A stretch of 28,848 nt of DNA from an uncultured Prevotella sp. (GCA_905202125.1 CAJKQX010000026.1:1-28848), one strand, 5' to 3'; counted from the first letter of the stretch, positions 9,209 to 17,735 are shown. Notes: generated by a model not told the origin, from the sequence alone. Translations and numbers: made by a program.

Positions 9209-9240
9209 AAGGGCGGTATCTTCTCGATGCCGCCCCTTTT
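9209..9240 (+). terminator. Intrinsic terminator of the three-gene unit
   Basis: GGGCGGTATC (9211-9220) pairs with GATGCCGCCC (9226-9235, one G-U pair) around a 5-base loop. It is flanked by AA on the left and CTTTT on the right, about 30 bases after the stop codon at 9178. Confidence 0.88.
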
Positions 9241-9389
9241 GTATGTATATGTGTAAATGAGTGTATCGGTGCCTATGCTTATGTTGCGCGTTTGTGGAAA
9301 TAGCCCAGTCATTTCTGTTGGCAAAAGGGACTCTTTGACGCTGCTAAACGAAACCTTTCGGAATACGGAAAATTTAAAGGTTCATCCAC

Positions 9390-9429
9390 AATTTGGAGTG
9401 AAATTTGGATTGAAATGTTAATTATGACC
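9390..9429 (+). repeat. Repeat family C, copy 1
   Basis: The core ATTTGGAGTGAA followed by TGTTAATT recurs at 9635-9664 (with GAAGTGAA) and, in inverse orientation, at 10161-10192. This copy has an internal near-duplication of the ATTTGGA-x-TGAA part. Copies 1 and 2 each lie next to a palindromic GTAGGGCC-type element. Confidence 0.5.
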
Positions 9430-9475
9430 GTAGGGCCGTGGGTCTTGAATTTCGGATGCAATCATGATTAGGGGT

Positions 9476-9506
9476 GTAGGGCCGCAACCTGTTGCGGCCG
9501 CAAGGG
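9476..9506 (+). repeat. Dispersed palindromic repeat, copy 1
   Basis: A 31-bp element whose core GGCCGCAACCTGTTGCGGCC is an inverted repeat. Its exact reverse complement occurs at 9667-9697, and related copies lie at 9569-9598, 17736-17766 and 26689-26723. All five copies are intergenic, as for REP-like elements. Confidence 0.8.
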
Positions 9507-9568
9507 AGAAATTGACTTGAATTTATTTCGTTCAGGTATGGATCGATTGTATTTCAAGATCAGGTCTT

Positions 9569-9598
9569 CTTGCGGCCGCAACAGGCCCAAGGCCCTAC
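9569..9598 (-). repeat. Dispersed palindromic repeat, copy 2 (variant)
   Basis: Opposite orientation to copy 1. It keeps the CTTGCGGCCGCAACAGG half and the GGCCCTAC end but replaces the middle with CCAA, so the main inverted repeat is altered. Confidence 0.7.
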
Positions 9599-9634
9599 AT
9601 CCGATTGAACGATATTTATTTTTGACAATTTATG

Positions 9635-9664
9635 AAATTTGAAGTGAATTGTTAATTTTGGACC
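9635..9664 (+). repeat. Repeat family C, copy 2
   Basis: AAATTTGAAGTGAA followed by TTGTTAATTTTGGACC, similar to 9390-9429. It directly precedes palindromic copy 3. Confidence 0.5.
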
Positions 9665-9666
9665 CA

Positions 9667-9697
9667 CCCTTGCGGCCGCAACAGGTTGCGGCCCTAC
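9667..9697 (-). repeat. Dispersed palindromic repeat, copy 3
   Basis: Exact 31-bp reverse complement of copy 1 at 9476-9506, 160 bp away. The pair could form a long stem or serve as recombination ends. Confidence 0.8.
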
Positions 9698-9858
9698 TTT
9701 TGATACCTTGAGGTTGCGCATGCAAATCCAAATTTTTAACATTTGGTTTTTGCAGGATTTACTTCCGTTTTAGAGAGACACGAAGCCCAAAAACGTAGAA
9801 AATGACCTTGAAAGACGGGAAAAACCGTCCGATTTTGCAATTTTTTCCAACTTGATTT

Positions 9859-9924
9859 GCGAAAGAGGCCCTTTCGGAGTGCGAAAAAGGCCCTTTCGGG
9901 AGGCGAAAGGGGCCCTTTCAGGAC
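9859..9924. repeat. Three 22-bp tandem repeat units
   Basis: Units at 9859-9880, 9881-9902 and 9903-9924 share GCGAAAnnGGCCCTTTC followed by a G-rich spacer. Each unit contains a small dyad (GAAA...TTTC around GGCC). A related degenerate motif (CGAAACCTTTCGGAAT) lies near 9348-9363. Confidence 0.8.
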
Positions 9925-10160
9925 CCAAGTCGGGCACTTTTTTGTGACATTTTCGTGGTTTTCCAATGTTTTTCGAGGCCTTCGGAAATACTCGAATCAT
10001 GTATCGCGCTGATATACAGACATTTGTGTAAATGCTGAAATTTTGGCGTATTTCGGCCGGGCAACCGCCTCGCTCGGAAATATCGCAAAAACAGGACGCA
10101 ATTTTAACAGTTACTCCATGAGATAGTTGCGTATTCTCAATTATCTCGATGTATGCGGGG

Positions 10161-10192
10161 AATCAAAATTAACATTTCACTCCAAATTTCGG
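10161..10192 (-). repeat. Repeat family C, copy 3 (inverted)
   Basis: The minus strand reads AAATTTGGAGTGAAATG followed by TTAATTTTGATT. It matches 9390-9429 without that copy's internal duplication. Confidence 0.5.
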
Positions 10193-10269
10193 AAGAACCA
10201 AAATTTATTGATGATCAGGATTTCACCCATACCAAAAGCAATATATTTCCTATATCAAAAAACCATCAT

Positions 10270-11886
10270 TCAGAACTCCGGTCGACTCTCAAACCGCATC
10301 ATGGCGCCTGTCACGGGATGGGTGAAGGATATCTCGGCGGCATGTAGAAAGAGGCGTTCGGCAGGGCGTCCGTAGAGATTGTCGCCGAGGATGGGACATG
10401 ACAGACCGTCGGGATGGGCACAATGGACACGAAGCTGATGGGTGCGGCCGGTGAGAGGATAGAGGTTCAGGCGCGCACGACCATCGCGTGAGGACACTAA
10501 TTCGTAACGTGTGCGGGCCTCGCGACCGTATATGTGGTCAACCATCTGGCGAGGACGGTCGAGCGGGTCGGGCCGCATGGGCAGACTGATGATGCCCTCG
10601 CGCGGGACGGAAGGGACGCCGTCGAGCAGGGCCACGTAGCGTTTGGTCACACGGCGCGAGGCGAACTGGCGTTGCAAGGCGTGACAGGCAGCCGCGGATT
10701 TGGCCACGACCATGAGTCCGCTCGTATCCATATCGAGCCTGTGGGCAGCCATCGGCACGGCACCATCGTCCATACGGCTCTGCAATAAGGACACCACTGA
10801 AGGACAGGAATTCTTGCCCGGCACACTGAGCATGCCCGACGGCTTGTCCACGACGATGATGCTGTCGTCCTCGTATATCACTTCCAAGTCTACATCCATC
10901 GCCGATGCCAGCGGGTCGGGGTCAACGTCCATGTCGCGGAGCATGTATCCGAGCAACGGTTTGCACTTGCCGCTGCATGCCGGATAGAAATGTCCGTGAC
11001 GGCGAAGCTCGTTCCTGGGCGGGAGTCCCCACCAGAATTCGGCCATGCATACGGGCCGCAAGCGGTGAAGAAAAGCATACTGAAGGAGTTTGGGAGCGCA
11101 ACAGTCGCCCGTGCCGGCCGGCGGTACGCCCTGCGGAGTATGTGCAAAGATGGACAGCAGATTGGCACGATGACCATGCGCATCGAGCATCTCGTAGCGG
11201 CGGAAGAGCCACTCCTGAAGTCCGTCGCTCATGCTGCGGCGGCGTTCGCGGAGCATGCGTATCTTCTCATCGTGCTCCGCTATGCGCCGATCGAGCACGT
11301 CCAGTCGTGCGGAGAATTCCTTGCGTATGCGCCGCAGCTGTGCTTTCATGTATCGGCTCTCGTCCTTCATGGCCTCCTCCTCGTCGGGTGTGAGTGGCGA
11401 GAGACGCCGAAGGTCGCGCCGCTGTTTAGCCTCGGCCATCTGTCGGCGATAATCATCGATGGCGCGTTGGGCCTCGGCCGCGAGAGCATCGCGATTGTCG
11501 CGGGTTACGATATACGTGCTGTCATGCTCCATCGCGTCGATGTCGCGTCCGAGTGCTGATATCTGCGCCTCGCGCATCTTGAAATATCCACCGGGCTGTT
11601 GGGCGTCGAACACGGGCGGCACGAAATACGGCCAGTCGTTGCGGTGGGCCAGCAAGCCCGAGTAGGCGGCGAGAAAACCGAGCTGTCCGGCCTCATCCGT
11701 CACCACCAACACTCCGAACATCTTGCCTCCGCCGGGTTCGGCCGCGAGCACACCGCAGTTGTCCACATATCTCTGCACCGCCACGGCGGCAGCCAGACAC
11801 AGCGGATGGGGCGTGTAGCAAAAGGGGTATGTGAAGCGCGAGGGAAGCGCGTGAGTGCGTTCCAACGGGTGAAAAAGATTATTCAT
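10270..11886 (-). CDS. RluA-family pseudouridine synthase with long N-terminal extension
   Basis: Predicted to isomerise uridine to pseudouridine in rRNA or tRNA. The catalytic domain is about residues 330-538, with DKPSGML (347-353), the catalytic aspartate D385 in HRLDMDTSG, GRTHQLRVH (480-488) and the terminal GDNLYG (501-506). The first 325 residues are an extension absent from the short bacterial RluA enzymes. They include a strongly charged coiled coil (about 130-215) and a cysteine-containing region (C262, C263, C304, C308). I recall proteins of this length in Bacteroidetes, so the extension is probably normal for the group. It is the last gene of the minus-strand series, 19 bases after the acyltransferase. 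Which RNA site it modifies cannot be told from sequence. Confidence 0.9.
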   Translation of the reverse strand: MNNLFHPLERTHALPSRFTYPFCYTPHPLCLAAAVAVQRYVDNCGVLAAEPGGGKMFGVLVVTDEAGQLGFLAAYSGLLAHRNDWPYFVPPVFDAQQPGGYFKMREAQISALGRDIDAMEHDSTYIVTRDNRDALAAEAQRAIDDYRRQMAEAKQRRDLRRLSPLTPDEEEAMKDESRYMKAQLRRIRKEFSARLDVLDRRIAEHDEKIRMLRERRRSMSDGLQEWLFRRYEMLDAHGHRANLLSIFAHTPQGVPPAGTGDCCAPKLLQYAFLHRLRPVCMAEFWWGLPPRNELRRHGHFYPACSGKCKPLLGYMLRDMDVDPDPLASAMDVDLEVIYEDDSIIVVDKPSGMLSVPGKNSCPSVVSLLQSRMDDGAVPMAAHRLDMDTSGLMVVAKSAAACHALQRQFASRRVTKRYVALLDGVPSVPREGIISLPMRPDPLDRPRQMVDHIYGREARTRYELVSSRDGRARLNLYPLTGRTHQLRVHCAHPDGLSCPILGDNLYGRPAERLFLHAAEISFTHPVTGAMMRFESRPEF

Positions 11887-11905
11887 ATATGATTATCATC
11901 CAATC

Positions 11906-12826
11906 CTATTTCCTATCCACCACCTTGCCGTTGACCACCCGGAAACGTCGGTCGAACTCCTCGTGGGTGCGTTTCCAGCGGTTGTGGGTCCAGAGATAGT
12001 AGGCCGGTTCGCGGCGTATGGTCTCTTCGAGCATGCGGAAGAAGCGGCGCGTGATCTCATGTTCGGGCAGGGTGTCCGCCTCTTTGGTTATCAGACGATA
12101 GGTGCAGACATAATATCCGCGGCGCGGACGCGACATCTCGACATAGAAAACGGAGTTTTTCATTTTCCTCATTATTCGCTCGCCACCGGTGAAGACGGGC
12201 GTGTCGTGCCCGAGGAACGGCAGCCACAGATGTATGTTTTTCCAGCGCGGGCCCTGGTCGGCGATGTATCCGAATATGTTGCGGATATCGCGTCGGCGCA
12301 GATCGACAAGCACACGGAGTATGTCTTTCTTCGGGATGGTCATGTTGATGGGCTGAGACGAGCGTATGTCACGAAACAGACGGTCGAACACCTTGTTGCG
12401 CAACGGATGATAGATGAGACCCGCGCGGCATGTGGCGGGCAGCGCGATGCCCACGCACGAGAGCCACTCCCAGTTGCAATAATGTCCGAGTATGGCGGCC
12501 ACATCCTGCCCTTGATTGAAACACTGGACCACCTCCTCGCTATTGACCACCGTAAAACGTCGGCGCAGCTCCTTATCGCTGATGCTCAAGAGTTTGACGG
12601 CCTCGAAGAAATAGTCGGAGAACCAGCGGTAGAACCGCCGCTCGATGCGCCGTATCTCGTCTTTCGTCTTGTCGGGAAACGATGTCTCGAGATTGCGGCG
12701 GACGATGCTCCGGCGATACCTCAGCACATGATAGAGGAAGGTGCCGAGGATGTCGCTCATCACGTAGAGCACACTGAGGGGCAACAGCGAGAGCAAGTAG
12801 AATAATGCGTGAACAATCTTATACAT
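11906..12826 (-). CDS. LpxL/HtrB-like lipid acyltransferase
   Basis: Predicted inner-membrane acyltransferase of the lysophospholipid or lipid A late-acyltransferase family. The 306-residue form starting at base 12826 (MYKIVHALFYLL) is preferred. The open frame extends to 13003, but those extra 59 residues lack a hydrophobic start and overlap the end of the GH172 gene. An N-terminal membrane anchor covers about 5-35. The catalytic HX4E motif is H115 to E120 in GHYCNWEW, and a conserved YLWTHNRWK block lies near the end. With the MsbA-like exporter two genes upstream, it suggests a role in outer-membrane lipid assembly. It is 44 bases after GH172 and 19 bases before the pseudouridine synthase gene, consistent with co-transcription. 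Confidence 0.88.
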   Translation of the reverse strand: MYKIVHALFYLLSLLPLSVLYVMSDILGTFLYHVLRYRRSIVRRNLETSFPDKTKDEIRRIERRFYRWFSDYFFEAVKLLSISDKELRRRFTVVNSEEVVQCFNQGQDVAAILGHYCNWEWLSCVGIALPATCRAGLIYHPLRNKVFDRLFRDIRSSQPINMTIPKKDILRVLVDLRRRDIRNIFGYIADQGPRWKNIHLWLPFLGHDTPVFTGGERIMRKMKNSVFYVEMSRPRRGYYVCTYRLITKEADTLPEHEITRRFFRMLEETIRREPAYYLWTHNRWKRTHEEFDRRFRVVNGKVVDRK

Positions 12827-12870
12827 ACGTTTCCGGAATTTTTTCGGTTTGTGATCTGATTTTAAAGCGC

Positions 12871-14472
12871 TCAGTCGCCGGTCATTATCGCCGGCGGAAG
12901 GACATACAGCGCATCTTCGGAAGGAGACGGCGTGAGGGCTTGTGAGGAGATGTCGCCATACCAATAGACGGTGGACGAATAGTCGACGGGACCGCCTTCC
13001 CAACTTATCAGTTCGAATTCGAATTTCAGTTTCTCTTCAAACGGTATGGCGTCCAGACTGCGGGTGCGCACAAAAGTGTTGTATCCGCGTGATGCCTCAT
13101 CGTCCTCTCGCGGAGCACCGCCAAAGGGGAAATGATAGACATGGATGGGAGCGTAGGTGGTGTTGTAGTAATCCTCCGTGCCGCAACCGAAATGCGAGGG
13201 GAACGTGTCGCCGTCAACCCATATATGCTCGTCGCCCTCACCATACCATTTGGGCGAGTAGTTGTAGAGCGAGAGCACGTCGGCCACAAACACGCCGCGC
13301 CCCTTCAGCGTGGCCATATCGTAGTCGATACCCTCATTGGTGGGCAAGGCGTTCTGCTGTCGCCACGTGGCGTGGAAGTAGAGAGTATTCTCATTCCACT
13401 TCCAGGAGGACACACAAGCACTGATGGTAGCATCGGCCGTATATGAAGAGATGTTCTGCAGCTCGACGGTGGCGCTTTTCTTATACGGCATGACAAAACG
13501 CATCACCACACTGCCTTCGCCGTCGGCCGTCATATACCAGTTGTTGACAGCGGGCGCACCCATTCCGGCGCCGGAGAAATCGCTCAACGGCACCCGTACG
13601 GTCTGTACGCTGTCGAAGGTCATCTTCACTATCAATGCGCGCATGAGCTGGCCATAATCGGCCTCGTTGTAACCATCGATCTTGAATCGGAGTGTACGTA
13701 TGGCGTGATTGCCCGCGGGCAACGACAAGGAGAGTGAGGTCTGCGCCGGGAGAGTCTTGGTCTGACTGACCTCGCCATCGGTATATTCCGTGGGGTGAAG
13801 AAGGTTCCGGCTCACACTGTCGGCCTTAGCTTTCAGAGCGCGGGCTTCGTCCACTGTGAATGTCCTTATCTTCGTTCCGGGCGCATAGGCGCGGTAATTG
13901 ACATGGTAAACGTAATTGCGGTTCACGTTGTCGACGGTGATCTTGCAGCCTTTGGCGTAAGGTATGGGATAGTACATGGAGCATCCCTGCGTGGTGGGAT
14001 AGTGCTCGTGCTTGTATATCATGCCCTCGGGTATGTCGATGGGAAGGCGGGCTATGTCGTAGGCAGGGATGGTGATGGAGGCCTCTTTCTCACCATCAAA
14101 ATAGAAACGGAGGTTGGCTCCATCCGCACCGCCGGTGGTGATGATACGCGTGATGACGCCAGGTCCCTGCTCATCGAACAGTACACGCTCCACCCGACCG
14201 TTGTTGGCCTCATAGCGAATGAAACCGCCCCAGTCGTCGTTGGAGTGCCAGGAGGGTGTATTGGGGATTACCGAGCGGCGGTCGTAACTGGTGAGTTGTC
14301 GGGCCTTATAGGCCGATGTGGGGTAACATGGGATGGCTTGAATATCCGTCATCTCGTCCATCAGTGTGGCGAGGGTGATTTCGGGCTGCGCTTGATCTAT
14401 ATTATGCGCACAGCCACACAACAATAAAGATTGTGCCAAAACGGTGATTATGGATATGCGCGATATCTTCAT
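12871..14472 (-). CDS. GH172 (DUF2961) family lipoprotein, likely furanosidase
   Basis: Belongs to the DUF2961 family, now GH172, whose known members act on fructofuranosyl and D-arabinofuranosyl linkages. The N-terminus is a lipoprotein signal with lipobox LCGC, so C21 should be lipidated. The two glutamates expected in the active site are visible: E412 in GEGDEHIWVDGD and E433 in GTEDYYN, 21 residues apart. As I recall, the characterised bifidobacterial enzyme has the same spacing. The 533-residue length is near that of single-unit family members. It lies between an MsbA-like exporter (21 bases upstream) and a lipid acyltransferase, an unusual setting for a carbohydrate enzyme. D-arabinan, L-arabinofuranosyl or fructan-like substrates are all possible. 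The family call is firm; the substrate is open. Confidence 0.88.
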   Translation of the reverse strand: MKISRISIITVLAQSLLLCGCAHNIDQAQPEITLATLMDEMTDIQAIPCYPTSAYKARQLTSYDRRSVIPNTPSWHSNDDWGGFIRYEANNGRVERVLFDEQGPGVITRIITTGGADGANLRFYFDGEKEASITIPAYDIARLPIDIPEGMIYKHEHYPTTQGCSMYYPIPYAKGCKITVDNVNRNYVYHVNYRAYAPGTKIRTFTVDEARALKAKADSVSRNLLHPTEYTDGEVSQTKTLPAQTSLSLSLPAGNHAIRTLRFKIDGYNEADYGQLMRALIVKMTFDSVQTVRVPLSDFSGAGMGAPAVNNWYMTADGEGSVVMRFVMPYKKSATVELQNISSYTADATISACVSSWKWNENTLYFHATWRQQNALPTNEGIDYDMATLKGRGVFVADVLSLYNYSPKWYGEGDEHIWVDGDTFPSHFGCGTEDYYNTTYAPIHVYHFPFGGAPREDDEASRGYNTFVRTRSLDAIPFEEKLKFEFELISWEGGPVDYSSTVYWYGDISSQALTPSPSEDALYVLPPAIMTGD

Positions 14473-14493
14473 AGGTGAGTGTCTTTATTGGTT

Positions 14494-16320
14494 TCAAGCC
14501 TGCATATCGTGCAGTTTCTTGTAATATCCGTCGATGGCGAGAAGCTCGTCGTGTGTGCCCCGCTCTACGATACGGCCCTCGTGGAGCACACATATCTCGT
14601 CGGCGTTCTTGATGGTGGACAGGCGGTGGGCGATGGCCACTGTGGTGCGCGTCTTCATGAGTTTCTCGAGTGCGTCCTGCACCAGTCGTTCGCTCTCGGT
14701 GTCGAGCGCCGATGTGGCCTCGTCGAGAATGAGGATGGGCGGGTTCTTGAGTATGGCGCGGGCTATGCTCACACGCTGGCGCTGTCCGCCCGAGAGCCTT
14801 CCGCCACGGTCGCCGATACAAGTGTCGTAGCCCTGCTCGGACGCCGTGATGAAATCGTGGGCATTGGCTATGCGCGCAGCCTGCTCCACCTGCTCGCGTG
14901 TGGCGTTCTCCACACCGAACGAGATATTATTGAAGAATGTGTCGTTGAAAAGTATCGCCTCCTGATTGACGTTGCCGATGAGCTGACGCAGGTCGTGTAT
15001 GCCGAGGTCGCGCACATCGACACCATCGATAAGCACCTGTCCCTCCTGCGTGTCGTAGTAGCGCGGTATGAGGTCGACGAGCGTGGACTTGCCGCTGCCG
15101 CTCTGTCCGACGAGGGCCACGGTGTGGCCTTTCTCTATGACGAGATTGATGTCGTGCAGCACCCACTGTTCGCCATAGCGGAACGAGACGTGGCGGAACT
15201 CGATGCTATGCCCGAACGACTGTATGTGCACGGGATTGTCTTTCTCACGTATGGTGTCCTCGGCGTTGAGTATCTTGTCGACGCGTTCCATAGAGGCGAG
15301 GCCCTTGGGGATGTTGTATCCGGCTTTGGAAAAATCCTTCAGGGGATTGATGATGCTGTAAAGTATCACGAGATAATAGATGAAGGTGGGTCCCTCGAGC
15401 ACCTGCTCGTTGAGCACGAGCAGTCCGCCAAACCACAAGACGATGACTATCATGACCGTACCGAGAAACTCGCTCATGGGATGGGCTATCTGCTGACGGG
15501 TATTCACACGGCGTATCTGGTCGCGGTAAGCGCTGTTGATGCGGTCGAACCGGGAGTTCATCTTCTCCTCGGCGCAGAAGGCCTTGATGATGCGCAGGCC
15601 GCCGAGCGTCTCCTCCACCTGGCTCATGGTGTCGCTCCAGAGCGACTGGGCCTTGATGGACTTGGCCTTGAGCTTGCGTCCCACAAAACCCATGAACCAT
15701 CCGAAGAGCGGCACAAAGACGAGTGTGAACAGCGTGAGCTGCCATGAGATGGCCATCAGGGTGATGAAATAGGCCAGGATGAGAATAGGATTCTTGAAGA
15801 GCATGTCGAGCGACGACATGATCGAAGATTCTATTTCCTGCACGTCACCGCTCATACGGGCGATGATGTCGCCCTTGCGTTCCTCGGAGAAAAAGCCTAA
15901 GGGCAGGGACGTGATCTTGCGATAGAGCTGGTTGCGGATGTCGCGCACCACGCCGGTACGTATCGGGATGATGGTGGCCGAAGACAGGAAATAGGCCATG
16001 GTCTTGAGGAATGTGGCGACGGCCAGGAACATACCTATGAGCAGCAATGCCGTGGTGACGCCCGTGGTCTCCATGAGCCGACCCACATAATAGTTCATAT
16101 TGTTGGACAGCACATCCTTCAGACTGCCGTCGCTCCACCCCATCAGCATGTCGGCTTTGGCCGCTTCGCCCGTCTTGAACAGTATCTGCAGTATCGGGAT
16201 GATGGCTGCAAAAGAGAAGATGTTGAGCACTGCCGAGAGTATGTTGAATACGACCGACAGCACAAGATATTTTTTATATGGCGGCACAAAGCGGCGCAGC
16301 ACTTGCAGAAATTCTTTCAT
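14494..16320 (-). CDS. MsbA-like ABC exporter, fused membrane and ATPase domains
   Basis: A half-size type IV ABC exporter, 608 residues. The membrane domain is about 15-335 with hydrophobic segments near 18-45, 90-120, 175-210 and 285-325. The nucleotide-binding domain has Walker A GQSGSGKST (405-413), Q-loop glutamine Q453, signature LSGGQ (509-513), Walker B ILILDE (529-534) and switch histidine H565. Families of this form flip lipid A, lipid-linked molecules, peptides or drugs. A nearby acyltransferase favours a lipid substrate, but that is inference. It lies 42 bases after miaB. Confidence 0.9.
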   Translation of the reverse strand: MKEFLQVLRRFVPPYKKYLVLSVVFNILSAVLNIFSFAAIIPILQILFKTGEAAKADMLMGWSDGSLKDVLSNNMNYYVGRLMETTGVTTALLLIGMFLAVATFLKTMAYFLSSATIIPIRTGVVRDIRNQLYRKITSLPLGFFSEERKGDIIARMSGDVQEIESSIMSSLDMLFKNPILILAYFITLMAISWQLTLFTLVFVPLFGWFMGFVGRKLKAKSIKAQSLWSDTMSQVEETLGGLRIIKAFCAEEKMNSRFDRINSAYRDQIRRVNTRQQIAHPMSEFLGTVMIVIVLWFGGLLVLNEQVLEGPTFIYYLVILYSIINPLKDFSKAGYNIPKGLASMERVDKILNAEDTIREKDNPVHIQSFGHSIEFRHVSFRYGEQWVLHDINLVIEKGHTVALVGQSGSGKSTLVDLIPRYYDTQEGQVLIDGVDVRDLGIHDLRQLIGNVNQEAILFNDTFFNNISFGVENATREQVEQAARIANAHDFITASEQGYDTCIGDRGGRLSGGQRQRVSIARAILKNPPILILDEATSALDTESERLVQDALEKLMKTRTTVAIAHRLSTIKNADEICVLHEGRIVERGTHDELLAIDGYYKKLHDMQA

Positions 16321-16362
16321 TATGTTCTCAGGTATGTTTCTTCTTCATTATCATTCGGATTG

Positions 16363-17703
16363 TCACTCGTCGACAGCTTCGCCTAAGAGTGTGGCGCTGG
16401 TAGAACCCTTTATACGCACACGCACGGTTTCTCCGATGTGGTGCGTACCTTTGTCGAACACCACCATCTTGTTTTGCCCGGTGCGTCCGCACAGTTGTTC
16501 GCGGCTGCGCTTGCTGAATCCCTCTACCAGCACGTCGAACACGCGACCCTCATCGCGGCGGTTGGCCTCGGCGGAGAGCTCGGTCTGGAGATGTATCATC
16601 TCGTTGAGACGCTGTATCTTGACCTCTTCGGGCACATCGTCGGGCAGATGTCTGGAGGCGTATGTGCCCGGACGCTCGGAGTATTTGAACATGAAGGCCG
16701 AGTCGTAGCCCACCTCGCGCATGAGCGAGAGCGACAGTTGGTGGTCCTCCTCGGTCTCGCTGTGGTAACCCACGAAGATGTCGGTGGACAGTCCGCAGTC
16801 GGGAATGATGCGGCGTATGGCCTCCACGCGTCCGAGATACCACTCTCGCGTGTACTTACGGTTCATCAGTCGGAGTATGCGATCCGACCCGCTCTGCACG
16901 GGCAGGTGTATGTGTCGGCACACGTTGGGCATCTCGGCAATGACGCGCAGCGTCTCATCGCTCATGTCTTTAGGATGAGAGGTGGTGAAGCGGATGCGCA
17001 TCCCGGGCGCCGTCTCGGCCACGAGGCGGAGAAGAGAGGCGAAACCGGAGCCGCCCTCTGTTCTCTCAAAGGAGGCTTGAGGTATTTTGAAGGAATTCAC
17101 ATTCTGCCCCAACAGCGTCACCTCCTTATATCCGCGGTCGCGCAGGTCGCGCACCTCACGCAGTATGCTCTCCACATCGCGCGAGCGTTCACGGCCACGG
17201 GTGTAGGGCACAATGCAATAGTGGCAGAAATTGTTGCAACCACGCATGATGCTGACGTATCCGCTTATGGGCCGGGCCACGGATATGCGGCGCGGCACAA
17301 TGTCGCGATAGGTCTCGGTGGTGGACAGCTCGATATTGATGGCCTTGTGTCCGGTCTCGGCCTGGGCTATCAGGTCGGGCAGCGAGAGATATGCGTCGGG
17401 TCCGGCCACGAGGTCGGCACCGTACTTATCTATCAGTTCATCCTTCACGCGCTCGGCCATACATCCCAGCACACCTATTATCAGCCGGCGTCCCTTGCGC
17501 TTCTCTGCGCCTAAGGTCTCTAGCCGATGATATATCTTGTTCTCCGCATTCTCGCGCACCGAGCAGGTGTTGAGCAGTATGGCATCGGCCTCCTCGACCG
17601 AGTCGCACAAGTCGTAGTCTGCCATCTTCATGACCGAGGCCACCACTTCGGAGTCGGCCACGTTCATCTGACAACCGTATGTTTCGATAAAGAGTTTTTT
17701 CAT
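16363..17703 (-). CDS. miaB: tRNA-2-methylthio-N6-isopentenyladenosine synthase MiaB
   Basis: Radical-SAM methylthiotransferase that converts i6A37 to ms2i6A37 in tRNAs reading codons that begin with U. All the family marks are present in 446 residues. The N-terminal UPF0004 domain has C11 (YGCQMNVADSE), C47 (NTCSVRENAE) and C81 (GCMAER), which hold the auxiliary iron-sulfur cluster. The radical-SAM motif is C156, C160 and C163 in CNNFCHYC. GYxEVTLLGQNVNS-type and TSHPKDM blocks follow, and a TRAM domain ends the protein. The length is normal. A palindromic repeat (17736-17766) lies just upstream of the start. Confidence 0.96.
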   Translation of the reverse strand: MKKLFIETYGCQMNVADSEVVASVMKMADYDLCDSVEEADAILLNTCSVRENAENKIYHRLETLGAEKRKGRRLIIGVLGCMAERVKDELIDKYGADLVAGPDAYLSLPDLIAQAETGHKAINIELSTTETYRDIVPRRISVARPISGYVSIMRGCNNFCHYCIVPYTRGRERSRDVESILREVRDLRDRGYKEVTLLGQNVNSFKIPQASFERTEGGSGFASLLRLVAETAPGMRIRFTTSHPKDMSDETLRVIAEMPNVCRHIHLPVQSGSDRILRLMNRKYTREWYLGRVEAIRRIIPDCGLSTDIFVGYHSETEEDHQLSLSLMREVGYDSAFMFKYSERPGTYASRHLPDDVPEEVKIQRLNEMIHLQTELSAEANRRDEGRVFDVLVEGFSKRSREQLCGRTGQNKMVVFDKGTHHIGETVRVRIKGSTSATLLGEAVDE

Positions 17704-17735
17704 TTTCTGTATGTAAGTTGTTTGTTACAAGCTGT

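Larger units (their letters stand above)
9241..10269. other. Kilobase intergenic region packed with repeats, no convincing gene
   Basis: This stretch lies between convergent transcription units and is more AT-rich than its neighbours. Short open frames exist on the minus strand (for example 9736-9966), but they run through tandem repeats whose 22-bp unit is not a multiple of three and look like by-products. Contents: palindromic copies at 9476-9506, 9569-9598 and 9667-9697; 22-bp tandem units at 9859-9924; and a third repeat at 9390-9429, 9635-9664 and, inverted, 10161-10192. No tRNA-like or riboswitch-like structure was recognised. Confidence 0.6.

Noticed and set aside
9428..9698. CRISPR-like series of GC-rich repeats
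   Set aside because: The repeats are in mixed orientation with unequal spacing and no cas genes. They are dispersed palindromes, not an array.
9736..9966. 76-residue minus-strand frame rich in KGL/KGPL-type repeats
   Set aside because: It reads through the 22-bp tandem units, which shift frame at each unit. An overlapping frame of equal length exists, and no start context or homology supports it.
10230..10270. Terminator after the pseudouridine synthase gene on the minus strand
   Set aside because: A T-rich run is present but no GC-containing stem precedes it.
12827..13003. Upstream extension of the acyltransferase frame by 59 residues
   Set aside because: It overlaps the GH172 gene, lacks a membrane or signal feature, and the methionine at 12826 precedes the expected hydrophobic anchor.
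14479..15747. 422-residue open frame on the plus strand
   Set aside because: Antisense to the ABC exporter, whose Walker and signature motifs are intact.
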